NCBI RefSeq assembly: GCF_023205095.1
Contig: NZ_CP046242.1
Span: 2,159,001-2,223,000, forward strand
Origin: Bizionia sp. M204
GTDB taxonomy: Bacteria; Bacteroidota; Bacteroidia; Flavobacteriales; Flavobacteriaceae
Length of the DNA stretch: 64,000 bases
Direction of reading: 5' to 3'
Under the pieces are notes generated by a model. It worked only from the letters and a program-made list of their open reading frames with translations. It was not told where the DNA came from and did not search any database. This document shows positions 37,357-47,727 of this stretch, in pieces. Both the position numbers and the translations under genes were made by a program. Positions within the stretch are counted from its first letter, which is position 1, and every line of letters starts with the position of its first letter.

Positions 37357-37549
37357 CTGTTTACGTTTATTGTTTTTTCAATGGTCAGATGGAACCTTAA
37401 ATAATTAAACCTAGTATTACCTCGCATCTTAATGCAAAAATTTAATCAATTTCAGTTTCACGTAGTTTTTTTCTAAAAAGTAGTACAAAGATAAAGCAAA
37501 AAATAGGACTTCTATAAATTTCCATGGGTTATAATAAATTACCATGTAG

Positions 37550-37581
37550 TTGTTTAATGGTTATGTAATAGTTTATATTTG
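37550..37581 (+). promoter_or_regulatory. Candidate Bacteroidota promoter of ubiE
   Basis: TTG (37550-37552) and TATATTTG (37574-37581) are 21 bp apart, close to the Bacteroidota TTTG/TAnnTTTG arrangement. The start codon follows 16 bp further, giving a very short leader. Confidence 0.6.
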
Positions 37582-37596
37582 CAAAAAAAATAAAAG

Positions 37597-38322
37597 TTGT
37601 CGAAAGTAAATCCATATAAAGATAGTAACCTAGGAAAGAAAGAACAGGTTACAAAAATGTTTGATACTATTTCTGGAAATTACGATGGTTTAAATCGTGT
37701 TATTTCCTTTGGTATTGATGTGTCTTGGCGAAAAAAAGTACTCGCTATTATAAAAGCAAGTAATCCTGAAACCATTTTAGATATTGCAACGGGAACTGGC
37801 GATTTGGCTATTATGCTTGCTCAAACCAATGCCAAAAAAATTGTGGGTTTTGATATTAGTAGCGGTATGCTAGAAATAGGCAAACAAAAAGTAGCTCATA
37901 AAAATCTAGATAATAAGATAGACATGGTTTTAGGCGATTCTGAAAACATGCCGTTTGAAGATAATTCTTTTGACGCCATTACGGTTGCCTTTGGTATTCG
38001 AAATTTTGAAACCCTAGAAAAAGGCTTATCTGAAATTCATCGTGTGCTAAAACCTGGAGGCACTTTTGTGATTCTTGAAACCTCCATGCCAACCAAAACA
38101 CCTTACAAACAAGGTTATAAATTTTACACTAAAAATATTTTACCAGTTATTGGTAAATTGTTTTCAAAAGACAAAACAGCCTATGCTTATTTATGCGAAT
38201 CTGCTTCTGTTTTTCCTTTTGGTGAGGAATTAAACAATATTTTGCGTAAAATTGGGTTTACTAATGTGAATGACTTGCCACAAACATTTGGTGTGGCTAC
38301 TATTTATACATTATCAAAATAG
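37597..38322 (+). CDS. ubiE: Demethylmenaquinone/ubiquinone C-methyltransferase
   Basis: The 241-aa protein has the UbiE/MenG features: 'MFDTISGNYDGLNRVISFGID' (split: FDTISGNYDGLN), the SAM motif 'ILDIATGTGDLAIML' and 'VAFGIRNFE'. Flavobacteria use menaquinone, so it most likely methylates demethylmenaquinone (also called menG). I take the TTG at 37597 as the start, because no ATG precedes the conserved N-terminus and the promoter lies just upstream. The next gene (porT) overlaps only slightly in spacing and is cotranscribed in many relatives. Confidence 0.95.
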   Translation: MSKVNPYKDSNLGKKEQVTKMFDTISGNYDGLNRVISFGIDVSWRKKVLAIIKASNPETILDIATGTGDLAIMLAQTNAKKIVGFDISSGMLEIGKQKVAHKNLDNKIDMVLGDSENMPFEDNSFDAITVAFGIRNFETLEKGLSEIHRVLKPGGTFVILETSMPTKTPYKQGYKFYTKNILPVIGKLFSKDKTAYAYLCESASVFPFGEELNNILRKIGFTNVNDLPQTFGVATIYTLSK

Positions 38323-38326
38323 TTTT

Positions 38327-39040
38327 ATGAGAAAACACCTTGTCCTTTTTGGGTTTATTTTACTATCGCAAGTAGCTTCGGCACAATTATTTTCAAAAGA
38401 AAAAATCAGGAATCTGGAAACTGAAGATAAAAGGCTTTTAAGTTATGGTTTCTTTTTAGGGTACAACAGTTATGATTTTAATTTTGATTATAATACGGAT
38501 CAGGCTGATATTTTAGTAGAAAAAACAGGAGGCTTTAGTGTTGGTTTAATTGGAAATCTGCGTATTATGGAATACATGGATCTACGTTTTGAGCCTGGTT
38601 TATATATTACAACACGGAATTTAGTTTACGATGAAAGTTATTTTCAAGGTATGGAATTTACGGATACGGATTTAAAGCGCGAAGTAAAATCTACCTACAT
38701 CCATTTTCCGTTGTTAATGAAATTTTCTACCAAACGTATCAATAATTTTAAGCCGTTTGTGGTTGCGGGATTATCTACAGCTTTAAATTTATCGAGTAAC
38801 GAAAATAATCCAGACGATAATAGCAGCGGACAATTTAGAACTAAAAAGAATATGTTCTTTTACGAAGTTGGCTTTGGGGTGGACTTTTATCTTTACTTCT
38901 TTAAATTTACACCATCTATCCGCGGCGTTTTTGCACTTAATGACGAAATTATTCAAGATAAGGACCCTAACAGTCCTTGGACAAGCAATGTAAATACTAT
39001 GAAAACGCGTGGTGTGTTTTTAAACTTTACGTTTCAGTAA
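38327..39040 (+). CDS. porT: Type IX secretion outer-membrane protein PorT
   Basis: A 237-aa outer-membrane beta-barrel protein with signal peptide (to about residue 19, ending A-S-A-Q). The pattern of alternating strands, 'LRIMEYMDLRFEPGLYI' and the C-terminal Phe-rich end 'GVFLNFTFQ' (aromatic terminal residue) fit the PorT/SprT family of the T9SS. The gene starts 4 bp after ubiE, the arrangement conserved in flavobacteria, with the ATG at 38327 rather than an upstream frame start because it precedes a proper signal peptide. Role in T9SS secretion and gliding is inferred from family. Confidence 0.82.
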   Translation: MRKHLVLFGFILLSQVASAQLFSKEKIRNLETEDKRLLSYGFFLGYNSYDFNFDYNTDQADILVEKTGGFSVGLIGNLRIMEYMDLRFEPGLYITTRNLVYDESYFQGMEFTDTDLKREVKSTYIHFPLLMKFSTKRINNFKPFVVAGLSTALNLSSNENNPDDNSSGQFRTKKNMFFYEVGFGVDFYLYFFKFTPSIRGVFALNDEIIQDKDPNSPWTSNVNTMKTRGVFLNFTFQ

Positions 39041-39101
39041 TTGTTAGTTGTTAAAAAATGGCATAGTTCCCGTTTCAACTCAATAACTAACATCTTAACA
39101 A

Positions 39102-39821
39102 TTAACCCCTTTTAAATTCACTCAACAAAACAGCCGTTGCAGTAGCTACATTTAAGCTTTCAGTAGCTTGAATTGCGCCAAAGCGTGGAATACTAATGCG
39201 TTTTGTGATATGTTTTTCAATAGGTTCAGAAATGCCATTAGCTTCATTTCCCATAACTAAAACGCCTTCTGGAATTAATGCTTCATTATACACATTGTCA
39301 CCATCCATAAAAGCACCATAAATTGGGGATGTAGTCGCGCTCAAATACGCATTCAAATCTGTATAGCTAACTTGCACGCGCGTAATAGAACCCATGGTTG
39401 CTTGAATAACCTTTGGGTTATAACAATCTACGGTTTGTTCACTACAAACTAAATTTTGAATTCCAAACCAATCGCATAACCTGATAATTGTTCCTAAATT
39501 TCCTGGATCACGAATATCATCCAGGGCTAAAATAAAACCGCTTTTTGGTAGCCTTTCAACTTGAGGAATTTTAAAAATAGCCAAAGCTTGGTTGGGTGTT
39601 TTTAAGAAACTGATTTTCTTTAAATCCGTCTCTGAAATAAGCGTTTCCAAATCAGCATCCAAATTACATGTTGAAACGGTATATACGTGATGTAACTCCA
39701 AATTAGAATTTAAAAGCTCCGCTATAGTTTTTATACCTTCAGCCACAAACAATCCATGTTGCTGTCTGTACTTTTTTTGTTTTAAACTCGTTATTAGTTT
39801 TATTTGGTTTTTTGATAACAT
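39102..39821 (-). CDS. SpoU/TrmH-family RNA methyltransferase
   Basis: The 239-aa SPOUT enzyme shows the three motifs: 'DDIRDPGNLGTIIRLCDWFG' (parts: DDIRDPGNLGTIIR), 'GVLVMGNEANGIS' and 'ISIPRFGAIQATESLNVATATAV' (in parts). It methylates the 2'-O of an rRNA or tRNA nucleotide. An N-terminal substrate-binding segment of about 75 residues precedes it ('KQKKYRQQHGLFVAEG'). The frame extends to 39848 but the Met at 39821 matches the family start. It is divergent from the BamA-like gene, a conserved neighbourhood in this family. Confidence 0.92.
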   Translation of the reverse strand: MLSKNQIKLITSLKQKKYRQQHGLFVAEGIKTIAELLNSNLELHHVYTVSTCNLDADLETLISETDLKKISFLKTPNQALAIFKIPQVERLPKSGFILALDDIRDPGNLGTIIRLCDWFGIQNLVCSEQTVDCYNPKVIQATMGSITRVQVSYTDLNAYLSATTSPIYGAFMDGDNVYNEALIPEGVLVMGNEANGISEPIEKHITKRISIPRFGAIQATESLNVATATAVLLSEFKRG

Positions 39822-40003
39822 GAAACCGATTTTAATTGGTGCAAACAAAATTAGAAATAATAAAACACAAACCTTTCAAAATGTGTCATTATATATATGC
39901 TTTATTTCCGTTGAAATAATGTATTTTTGAGGCAATTATTATATTATTTGTCAGTCCAAATTACATACCAAAAGCATCACTAAATTTTTATAAATCAGTA
40001 TCC

Positions 40004-42529
40004 TTGAGAATACATTCTTCAAAAATAGCCTTTTATATTACGTTCGCTCTGTTTTTTGTGTCTTGTAATACCATAAAACATGTTGGAGAAGATCAGCAAC
40101 TACTAACTAGCAACACCGTTACGGTGAATGATAAGGTAAATAATACGGAAACCATTAACAATTTACTTTACCAGAAACCAAACCGAAAACTATTAACAAT
40201 TCCCATTCGGTTACATATTTACAATTTAGCACGGCCAAATATCGATTCTATTTTAAAAGCGAATATTGCTAAAAAACCCAATCGTGAGGAAAACTTGGAG
40301 CGCTTTCTGTCCAAAAAACAACTAGATCAATACATAGAATCTAGAAAAGGTATTAACACCTGGTTAAAAACCACCGGCGAAGCGCCCGTTATTTTAAATG
40401 ATGAAAAAACCAAACGTTCTATAAATCGGTTGGAAGCTTACTATTTTCATAACGGTTGGTTTACAGCCAAAGCAACATCAGAAACCACAAAAATAGATTC
40501 CAGTCGTTCTAAAGTGGATTATTATGTAACCACAGGCGATCCTTATATAGTTGATTCTTTAAGCGTGAAAATAGCATCACCAGCAATAGACACCTTATAT
40601 AATGAATCTAAAAAACAATCCCATATTCAATTAAACAAACAGTATAAAACGTCAACGTTTGAACAAGAAAAGGATCGATTAACAGATTACTTTAGAAATC
40701 ATGGTGTCTATCATTTTAGTGAAGATTATATATACTTTGAAATGGACACCATTGACACAGATAAAAAAGTAAAAGTTGAATTACAAATTCAAGATCGACT
40801 CATAAAAAATGATGATTCCTCCAGGCGTGAACCGTTCACTATTTACAAAATAAAAGACGTTAACATTTATACAGACTATTCCTATCAAGATCGGAATAAG
40901 ATGCAAAAAGACTCTACGAAATTTAAAGGTTACAACTTGTTTAGTAATGACAAATTACGCTTCAAGCCAAAAGCTTTAACAGATGTGGTTTTCATTACGC
41001 CCGATTCCACCTTTAGAGATAGCGACAGGACTTTATCTTACAGGCATATTTCAGAATTACGAACCTTTAAATACCCAAACATTGAATATGTTGAGAATCC
41101 CGATACCACTCTAACCGCCAATGTCTACTTAACACCTTTAAAGAAATTTGGTTTAGAATTTAGTGCTGAAGTATCTCAAAGTAACATTCAAACTATTGGA
41201 CTGTCCTTTAATCCTTCTGTGCTTATGCGAAATGTTTTTGGTGGTGCCGAAACCTTACAACTAACAGCCTTCGGATCCATAGGAGCTTCAAAAGATGGCG
41301 CCAATGATGATGATAAGTTTTTTGATATTAACGAATGGGGTGCCGATTTAAAATTAACGGTTCCGCGTTTATTGCTTCCATTTAATACCCAGAAACTCAT
41401 TCCAAAAAGCATGTCACCCAGCACACGAATGAGTATTTCCACTTCCAGCCAAACCAATATTGGATTGGATAAACAAACGCTTTCTGGAACACTTAATTAC
41501 CGCTGGAAACCGAATTTTAAAGTCACCAACCGATTCGATTTATTTAGTGTTCAATATGTAAAAAACTTAAATCCAGATAATTATTTCAATGTATATAGCA
41601 CATCCTATAATACTTTGAATGACATAGCTCAAGATATTAATTATATTGGGCCTAATGATGAGTTAGGCATACCAGATCAAGCCAATGAATTTATTCAAGA
41701 ATCTATAGGCGACAACCCGCCAAATGGCTTGACTTCAGACAATATTCAGAATATTAACTACATTAATGAACGTCAGGAACGTTTAACAGAAAACAACTTA
41801 ATCATTGCTTCTAGTTATAATTATGTAAGGGATAATAGAACAAGTTTATTCGACGAGAATTTTTCCATTTTTAGAGGAAAAATAGAATCGGCAGGAAATT
41901 TACTTTCTCTGGCGTCCAATGCTTTTGGAAGTCCAAAAAACGCGAATGATAATTACGAGATTTTTGATGTTGCCTATTCACAATATATTAAAACCGAATT
42001 CGATTATATTAAACATTGGGATTTAGGCAAAAAACAAGTTTTAGCACTTCGAAGCTTTTTTGGAATTGCCATTCCTTATGGTAATTCAAACAGTATTCCC
42101 TTTTCAAAAAGTTTCTTTGCAGGAGGTACTAATGACAATCGCGCATGGACTGCCTACAGTTTAGGCCCTGGAAGCTCAGACAGTAATGATGAATTTAATG
42201 AAGCCAACCTGAAGTTAGCCTTCAATTTAGAATACCGGTTTAATGTATTTGGCGATTTTTATGCCGCCTTTTTTGCCGATGCCGGAAATATCTGGAACGT
42301 TTTGGATAATATTGAAGACCCACAAGCAACCTTTACCAGTTTTCAATCTTTAGAAGATATTGCCTTAGGAACAGGATTTGGATTGCGTTACGATTTTGGC
42401 TTTATTATTTTCCGTTTTGACACGGGCTTTAAAACCTACGATCCGTCTTACGAAATGGGCAACCGCTGGCTAAATGATTATAATTTCACCAATGCTGTTT
42501 ATAACATTGGTATCAATTACCCGTTTTAA
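40004..42529 (+). CDS. BamA/TamA-like outer-membrane protein
   Basis: The 841-aa protein begins with a signal ending 'ALFFVSC', so it would be a lipoprotein, and it starts with TTG at 40004. POTRA-like regions occupy about residues 130-380, and the C-terminal half is a 16-strand Omp85 barrel ending 'NIGINYPF' with terminal Phe. The barrel signature is visible in 'KSFFAGGTNDNRAWTAYSLGP' (in parts). Omp85 proteins insert outer-membrane proteins or translocate effectors; the Bacteroidota subgroup with an N-terminal Cys and neighbouring SpoU gene is poorly characterised. It is likely to be one of several Omp85 paralogues rather than the essential BamA. Confidence 0.88.
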   Translation: MRIHSSKIAFYITFALFFVSCNTIKHVGEDQQLLTSNTVTVNDKVNNTETINNLLYQKPNRKLLTIPIRLHIYNLARPNIDSILKANIAKKPNREENLERFLSKKQLDQYIESRKGINTWLKTTGEAPVILNDEKTKRSINRLEAYYFHNGWFTAKATSETTKIDSSRSKVDYYVTTGDPYIVDSLSVKIASPAIDTLYNESKKQSHIQLNKQYKTSTFEQEKDRLTDYFRNHGVYHFSEDYIYFEMDTIDTDKKVKVELQIQDRLIKNDDSSRREPFTIYKIKDVNIYTDYSYQDRNKMQKDSTKFKGYNLFSNDKLRFKPKALTDVVFITPDSTFRDSDRTLSYRHISELRTFKYPNIEYVENPDTTLTANVYLTPLKKFGLEFSAEVSQSNIQTIGLSFNPSVLMRNVFGGAETLQLTAFGSIGASKDGANDDDKFFDINEWGADLKLTVPRLLLPFNTQKLIPKSMSPSTRMSISTSSQTNIGLDKQTLSGTLNYRWKPNFKVTNRFDLFSVQYVKNLNPDNYFNVYSTSYNTLNDIAQDINYIGPNDELGIPDQANEFIQESIGDNPPNGLTSDNIQNINYINERQERLTENNLIIASSYNYVRDNRTSLFDENFSIFRGKIESAGNLLSLASNAFGSPKNANDNYEIFDVAYSQYIKTEFDYIKHWDLGKKQVLALRSFFGIAIPYGNSNSIPFSKSFFAGGTNDNRAWTAYSLGPGSSDSNDEFNEANLKLAFNLEYRFNVFGDFYAAFFADAGNIWNVLDNIEDPQATFTSFQSLEDIALGTGFGLRYDFGFIIFRFDTGFKTYDPSYEMGNRWLNDYNFTNAVYNIGINYPF

Positions 42530-42571
42530 GCTATTAATTTTATTATTTTTGTTTCTTTAAAACCACAAATT

Positions 42572-43639
42572 ATGTCACATTCTATTAAACCAGGCGTTGC
42601 TACTGGACACGAAGTTCAAGCCATTTTTAAGTTAGCTAAAGAAAAAGGCTTTGCCTTACCAGCTGTAAATGTTGTTGGTTCCAACTCAATAAATGGTGTT
42701 CTGGAAACGGCTAGAGATTTAAATGCGCCCGTAATTATTCAATTTTCAAATGGTGGTGGTGTTTTTAATGCTGGAAAAGGCTTAAGTAATGAAAATCAAA
42801 AAGCCGCTATTGCTGGTTGCATTGCAGGTGCTAAACATGTGCATCTAATGGCAGAAGCCTACGGTGTTCCGGTTATTTTACATACCGATCATTGTGCTAA
42901 AAAACTATTGCCTTGGATAGATGGTTTATTGGATGCTAGTGAAGTGCATTTTAAAGAAACTGGTAAACCACTTTACAGCTCGCACATGATTGATTTAAGT
43001 GAAGAGCCAATTGAGGAAAACATAGAAATTTGCAAACGCTATTTAGAGCGCATGAGCAAAATGGGCATGACCCTTGAAATTGAATTAGGTATTACAGGTG
43101 GTGAAGAAGATGGTGTAGATAATACGGATGTGGACGATTCTAAATTATACACACAACCCGATGAAGTTGCTTACGCCTATGAAGAATTAAGTAAAGTAAG
43201 CGATCAATTTACAATTGCGGCAGCCTTCGGAAATGTACATGGTGTTTACAAACCTGGGAATGTAAAATTAACGCCAAAAATTCTTAAAAATTCGCAAGCA
43301 CATATTTCAGAAAAATTTAATGTAGAACATAACCATATTGATTTTGTTTTTCATGGAGGATCTGGAAGTACAGTTGAAGAAATTCGCGAAGCCATTGGTT
43401 ATGGTGTTATTAAAATGAATATTGACACGGATATGCAATATGCCTTTACATCTGGCGTTCGTGATTACATAATAGAAAAACAAGCCTATTTACAAACACA
43501 AATAGGAAATCCAGATGGCGATGATGTGCCAAATAAAAAATATTACGATCCGCGCGTTTGGTTACGTAAAGGTGAAGAAACATTTGTTGCACGTTTAAAG
43601 AAGGCTTTTGAAGACTTGAACAACGTGAACACTTTATAA
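42572..43639 (+). CDS. fbaA: Class II fructose-bisphosphate aldolase
   Basis: The 355-aa length and motifs place it in the class II-A aldolases: 'VILHTDHCAKKLLPW' with the zinc-binding His and catalytic Asp region, 'TLEIELGITGGEEDGVD', 'FGNVHGVYK' and 'FHGGSGSTVEEI'. It cleaves fructose 1,6-bisphosphate into dihydroxyacetone phosphate and glyceraldehyde 3-phosphate in glycolysis. It is followed after 125 bp by accD. Confidence 0.96.
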   Translation: MSHSIKPGVATGHEVQAIFKLAKEKGFALPAVNVVGSNSINGVLETARDLNAPVIIQFSNGGGVFNAGKGLSNENQKAAIAGCIAGAKHVHLMAEAYGVPVILHTDHCAKKLLPWIDGLLDASEVHFKETGKPLYSSHMIDLSEEPIEENIEICKRYLERMSKMGMTLEIELGITGGEEDGVDNTDVDDSKLYTQPDEVAYAYEELSKVSDQFTIAAAFGNVHGVYKPGNVKLTPKILKNSQAHISEKFNVEHNHIDFVFHGGSGSTVEEIREAIGYGVIKMNIDTDMQYAFTSGVRDYIIEKQAYLQTQIGNPDGDDVPNKKYYDPRVWLRKGEETFVARLKKAFEDLNNVNTL

Positions 43640-43764
43640 AATAAAAGCGCAAAAAACACGCATTTCAAATTAAACGTGTAATTTTGCTTGTCTAACTAAC
43701 GCGAATACTAACGGCTTTTAATAGTGAAAACCGTTACTCGCATAACTTAAAATCGTTAAGCACT

Positions 43765-44622
43765 ATGTCTTGGTTTAAACGAAAAGAAAAAGGAATTCAA
43801 ACCTCTACGGAGCAAAAGAAAGACACACCCAAAGGGTTGTGGTATAAATCGCCAACAGGAAAAATTGTTGATGCTAAAGAATTAGAGCAAAACTTTTACG
43901 TGAGTCCTGAAGACGGTTATCACGTAAGAATTGGGAGTAACGAATACTTCAAAATCTTATTTGACGATAATAAATTCAAGGAATTAGATGCTAAATTAGA
44001 ATCTAAAGATCCTTTGAAATTTGAAGACACTAAAAAGTATCCAGACCGTTTAAAAGCGGCTCAAGAAAAAACCAAACTTCAAGACGCTGTTCGTACAGCC
44101 GTTGGAAAATCTAAAGGAAACGATTTAGTCGTTGCCTGTATGGATTTCTCATTTATAGGAGGTTCTATGGGATCTGTGGTTGGCGAAAAAATAGCACGAG
44201 CTGGACAATATGCTTTAAAGAAAAAAATACCGTTCATGATTATCTCCAAATCTGGAGGTGCACGTATGATGGAAGCCGCTTTATCCTTAATGCAATTGGC
44301 AAAAACCTCGGTTGTTTTGGCACAATTAGCAGATGCTGGCATACCGTATATATCTTTATGTACAGATCCAACAACCGGCGGAACAACCGCCTCTTTTGCC
44401 ATGTTAGGCGATATTAATATTGCAGAACCAGGTGCTTTAATTGGATTTGCTGGACCACGCGTAGTTCGTGATACCACAGGACAAGATTTACCAGAAGATT
44501 TCCAAACATCGGAGTTTTTATTAGAACACGGTTTCTTGGATTTTATTTCACACCGTAAAAATTTAAAAAACAAAGTGAACTTATATATTGATTTAATTGC
44601 CAATCAGCCATTAAGAGCATAA
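43765..44622 (+). CDS. accD: Acetyl-CoA carboxylase carboxyltransferase subunit beta, zinc site lost
   Basis: The 285-aa subunit transfers the carboxyl group from carboxybiotin to acetyl-CoA together with AccA. The crotonase-like core is normal: '[17 protein letters not shown]', '[15 protein letters not shown]' and '[13 protein letters not shown]'. The N-terminal zinc ribbon, which in most bacteria has four Cys in two C-x2-C pairs, here reads '[11 protein letters not shown]' and '[15 protein letters not shown]': all four Cys are replaced while the surrounding sequence is retained. Related flavobacterial proteins show the same change, so it is a lineage trait, not damage. Confidence 0.95.
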   Translation: MSWFKRKEKGIQTSTEQKKDTPKGLWYKSPTGKIVDAKELEQNFYVSPEDGYHVRIGSNEYFKILFDDNKFKELDAKLESKDPLKFEDTKKYPDRLKAAQEKTKLQDAVRTAVGKSKGNDLVVACMDFSFIGGSMGSVVGEKIARAGQYALKKKIPFMIISKSGGARMMEAALSLMQLAKTSVVLAQLADAGIPYISLCTDPTTGGTTASFAMLGDINIAEPGALIGFAGPRVVRDTTGQDLPEDFQTSEFLLEHGFLDFISHRKNLKNKVNLYIDLIANQPLRA

Positions 44623-44707
44623 TTAGGGTTACTAATTAGTAGCTAATGCCCTAAAAAACAGCGTGGGACTTTTTCAAACAAAAAACGGCTGAATAATTAA
44701 AATTTAC

Positions 44708-44715
44708 TATATTTG
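44708..44715 (+). promoter_or_regulatory. Candidate -7 box of rpsO
   Basis: TATATTTG matches TAnnTTTG exactly and is followed by the usual 'CAGC'. It lies 54 bp upstream of the rpsO ATG, a leader long enough for autoregulation by S15. Confidence 0.55.
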
Positions 44716-44769
44716 CAGCTTGAAAGAAAAACTTTCATATACATAACAATCATTTACAATAATATTAGA

Positions 44770-45039
44770 ATGTATTTATCAAAAGAAGAAAAGCAAGAGC
44801 TTTTCGCAAAACACGGTAACGGAAAAACCGATACTGGAAGCGCAGAAGGCCAAATTGCATTATTTACACAACGCATCGAGCATTTAACACAGCACTTAAA
44901 AACGAATCGTAAAGATTACAATACGGAGCGTTCATTAGTAATGTTAGTTGGTAAGCGTCGTGCATTACTAGATTACTTAATTAAGAAAGATATCTTAAGA
45001 TATCGTGCTATTATTAAGGAATTAGGATTAAGAAAATAA
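44770..45039 (+). CDS. rpsO: 30S ribosomal protein S15
   Basis: The 89-aa product is the canonical length of S15 and contains 'TGSAEGQIALFTQRIEHLT', 'HLKTNRKDYNTERSLVMLVGKRRALLDYL' (in parts) and the C-terminal 'RYRAIIKELGLRK'. The ATG at 44770 gives the true N-terminus 'MYLSKEEKQ'; longer frames upstream lack conservation. It is followed by a terminator and then pnp, the usual rpsO-pnp order. Confidence 0.96.
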   Translation: MYLSKEEKQELFAKHGNGKTDTGSAEGQIALFTQRIEHLTQHLKTNRKDYNTERSLVMLVGKRRALLDYLIKKDILRYRAIIKELGLRK

Positions 45040-45047
45040 TCACATTT

Positions 45048-45066
45048 AAGAGGCTTCGCGCCTCTT
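45048..45066 (+). terminator. Terminator of rpsO
   Basis: aagaggc (45048-45054) pairs with gcctctt (45060-45066) around ttcgc, followed by a T run, 9 bp after the stop codon. Confidence 0.85.
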
Positions 45067-45222
45067 TTTTGTTTTAAACATAACGCAATCGTAAGCGTAT
45101 AAAATTCGTAAATAAGAAGCTAGATCCCGAAATAAGTTTGGGACTAAAGGTTTTTCATTGGTCACATACACACAACAACTACAACAACACAACGACCATT
45201 GTTTAATTAGAATTAAAAATTT

Positions 45223-47478
45223 ATGATTCCAAAAGTATTTAGAGAGGTCATTGACCTTGGTGATGGCAGAGAAATTTCCATCGAAACAGGAAAATTAGCA
45301 AAACAAGCTCACGGTAGCGTTGTTGTGCAGTCAGGAAAATGTATGTTATTATGTACAGTTGTTTCCAACTACGAACAAAAAGACCTTAATTTTTTACCCT
45401 TAACGGTAGATTATCGTGAAAAATTTGCTGCTGCAGGTCGTTACCCAGGAGGCTTCTTTAAAAGAGAAGCAAGACCTAGTGATGGCGAAGTATTAACCAT
45501 GCGTTTAGTAGATCGTGTTTTACGTCCATTATTCCCAAAAGATTATCATTCTGAAACACAGGTGATGATTCAATTAATGTCTCATGACGAAAATGTTATG
45601 CCAGACGCTATGGCTGGATTAGCTGCTTCTGCTGCTATTCAATTATCCGATTTACCTTTTGAATGTCCAATCTCTGAAGCACGAGTTGGCCGTATTAATG
45701 GTGAATTCATTATTAACCCAACATTGGCGCAATTAGCAGAATCTGATATTGACATGATGATTGGTGCTTCTGCTGACTCTGTAATGATGGTGGAAGGTGA
45801 AATGGATGAAATTTCTGAAGAAGAAATGGCAGATGCTATTAAATTTGCCCATGAAGCTATTAAAATTCAATGTGAAGCTCAAGTAAGGTTAGCTGAAGCA
45901 TTTGGAAAAAAAGCCGTTCGTGAATATGAACCAGAAAGAACCGATGAAGATTTAGAGAAAAAAGTGTATGACATGGCTTACGATAAAGTGTATGCTATTG
46001 CAAAAGCTGGATCGGCTAAACATGAAAGAAGTGATGCATTTCAACAAATAAAAGAAGATATTAAAGCCACATTTTCTGAAGAAGAATTAGAAGATTACGG
46101 CGGATTAGTATCTGAATATTACCACAAAGCTGAAAAAGCAGCTATTCGTGATTTAACCTTAAATGAAGGATTGCGTTTAGATGGTAGAAAAACGGATGAA
46201 ATTAGACCAATTTGGTGTGAAGTAGATTACTTACCATCTACACACGGTTCTGCTCTTTTTACACGTGGAGAAACACAAGCTTTAGCTACAGTAACTTTAG
46301 GAACATCTAGAGATGCTAATCAAATAGATATGCCATCGCAAGAAGGTGAAGAGCGTTTCTATTTACATTATAACTTCCCACCATTTTGTACAGGTGAAGC
46401 AAGACCAATTCGTGGAACTTCTCGTAGAGAGGTAGGTCATGGTAACTTGGCGCAACGTGCTTTAAAAGGAATGGTACCAGATGAAAGTCCGTATACTGTA
46501 CGTATAGTTTCAGAAGTATTGGAATCTAACGGCTCCTCTTCTATGGCAACTGTTTGTGCAGGAACTATGGCACTAATGGATGCTGGTGTACAAATGATTA
46601 AGCCTGTATCTGGTATTGCTATGGGATTAATTTCTGATGCTGCTTCTGGTAAATATGCTGTATTATCTGATATTTTAGGTGATGAAGATCATTTAGGAGA
46701 TATGGATTTTAAAGTAACAGGAACTGCAGATGGTATTACTGCTTGCCAAATGGATATTAAAGTAAAAGGTCTTTCTTATGAGATTTTAGTAAATGCATTA
46801 AAACAAGCTCGTGAAGGCCGTTTACATATTTTAGAAAAACTAGTTGAAACAATTGCTAAACCAAATGCAGAAGTTAAGGAACATGCTCCAACTATGGTAA
46901 CCAGACGTATTCCTAACGAATTCATTGGGGCTTTAATTGGACCTGGTGGAAAAGTGATTCAGGAAATGCAAAAAGAAACCGATACAACCATTGTTATTAA
47001 CGAAGATCCTGTAACGGAAGAAGGTATTGTTGAAATATTAGGCGTTGGTAAAAAAGGTATTGATGCGGTTATGGCAAAAATTGATGCTATTCTATTCAAA
47101 CCTACAGTTGGCAGCATATATGAAGTAAAAGTCATTAAAATGTTAGATTTTGGTGCCGTTGTGGAGTATACAGATGCACCTGGAAACGAAGTGTTATTAC
47201 ACGTAAGCGAATTAGCTTGGGAACGTACAGAAAATGTATCTGATGTGGTAAACATGGGCGATGTTTTTGATGTGAAGTATTTCGGGATAGATTCTAGAAC
47301 ACGTAAAGAAAAAGTATCGCGTAAGGCTATTTTACCAAAACCAGAAGGGTTTGTAGAAAGACCACCAAGAGACGACAAACGTTCAGGTGGACGTGATAAC
47401 AGAGGTTCTCGTGACAACAACAGAGGTCGTGATAATCGTCGTGATGACAGAAAACCAAGAGACGACAAGAAGGACTAA
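45223..47478 (+). CDS. pnp: Polynucleotide phosphorylase
   Basis: The 751-aa 3'-5' exoribonuclease has two RNase PH domains (about residues 1-215 and 300-540), a KH domain with '[18 protein letters not shown]' (about residue 566) and an S1 domain (about 625-700). The phosphate-binding and catalytic stretches '[15 protein letters not shown]' and '[16 protein letters not shown]' are present. The C-terminal tail of about 40 residues is an Arg/Gly/Asp-rich low-complexity region ('[16 protein letters not shown]'), common in Bacteroidota. It degrades mRNA by phosphorolysis. Confidence 0.97.
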   Translation: MIPKVFREVIDLGDGREISIETGKLAKQAHGSVVVQSGKCMLLCTVVSNYEQKDLNFLPLTVDYREKFAAAGRYPGGFFKREARPSDGEVLTMRLVDRVLRPLFPKDYHSETQVMIQLMSHDENVMPDAMAGLAASAAIQLSDLPFECPISEARVGRINGEFIINPTLAQLAESDIDMMIGASADSVMMVEGEMDEISEEEMADAIKFAHEAIKIQCEAQVRLAEAFGKKAVREYEPERTDEDLEKKVYDMAYDKVYAIAKAGSAKHERSDAFQQIKEDIKATFSEEELEDYGGLVSEYYHKAEKAAIRDLTLNEGLRLDGRKTDEIRPIWCEVDYLPSTHGSALFTRGETQALATVTLGTSRDANQIDMPSQEGEERFYLHYNFPPFCTGEARPIRGTSRREVGHGNLAQRALKGMVPDESPYTVRIVSEVLESNGSSSMATVCAGTMALMDAGVQMIKPVSGIAMGLISDAASGKYAVLSDILGDEDHLGDMDFKVTGTADGITACQMDIKVKGLSYEILVNALKQAREGRLHILEKLVETIAKPNAEVKEHAPTMVTRRIPNEFIGALIGPGGKVIQEMQKETDTTIVINEDPVTEEGIVEILGVGKKGIDAVMAKIDAILFKPTVGSIYEVKVIKMLDFGAVVEYTDAPGNEVLLHVSELAWERTENVSDVVNMGDVFDVKYFGIDSRTRKEKVSRKAILPKPEGFVERPPRDDKRSGGRDNRGSRDNNRGRDNRRDDRKPRDDKKD

Positions 47479-47502
47479 TAATTCTTTTTATAATCTATAT
47501 AT

Positions 47503-47534
47503 AAAAGCCTATTCAAATTAATGAATAGGCTTTT
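47503..47534 (+). terminator. Terminator of pnp
   Basis: aaaagcctattca (47503-47515) pairs perfectly with tgaataggctttt (47522-47534) around a 6-base loop and is followed by further T residues. Confidence 0.9.
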
Positions 47535-47640
47535 TTTATTTAAAATGTTTACCAAAAGCCAATTGGAGAATGCCATAAATAAAATTATCTTTACGTTGTA
47601 ACACATTTAACCGAACCAAGAAAATAAACAATTTGAAAGT

Positions 47641-47648
47641 TATATTTG
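47641..47648 (+). promoter_or_regulatory. Candidate -7 box inside cassette A
   Basis: TATATTTG fits TAnnTTTG and lies within the cassette, 79 bp before the CDS start. The unusually long leader of this cassette (132 bp, against 24-53 bp in most array cassettes) would accommodate its own promoter. No TTTG at the right distance is visible. Confidence 0.35.
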
Positions 47649-47727
47649 AGAATGTAGTTTCTATTTTTACCAATTAAAAAATAATTTGAAATACCAAAAG
47701 TATATTAATCCATTTAAAATACACATT

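Noticed and set aside
44079-44603. Long open frame antisense to accD
   Set aside because: It is the mirror of a highly biased coding sequence; no start context and no conserved motif.
46959-47468. Open frame antisense to the pnp 3' end
   Set aside because: The Ser/Leu/Arg-rich product merely mirrors the RGD-rich repeat tail of Pnp.
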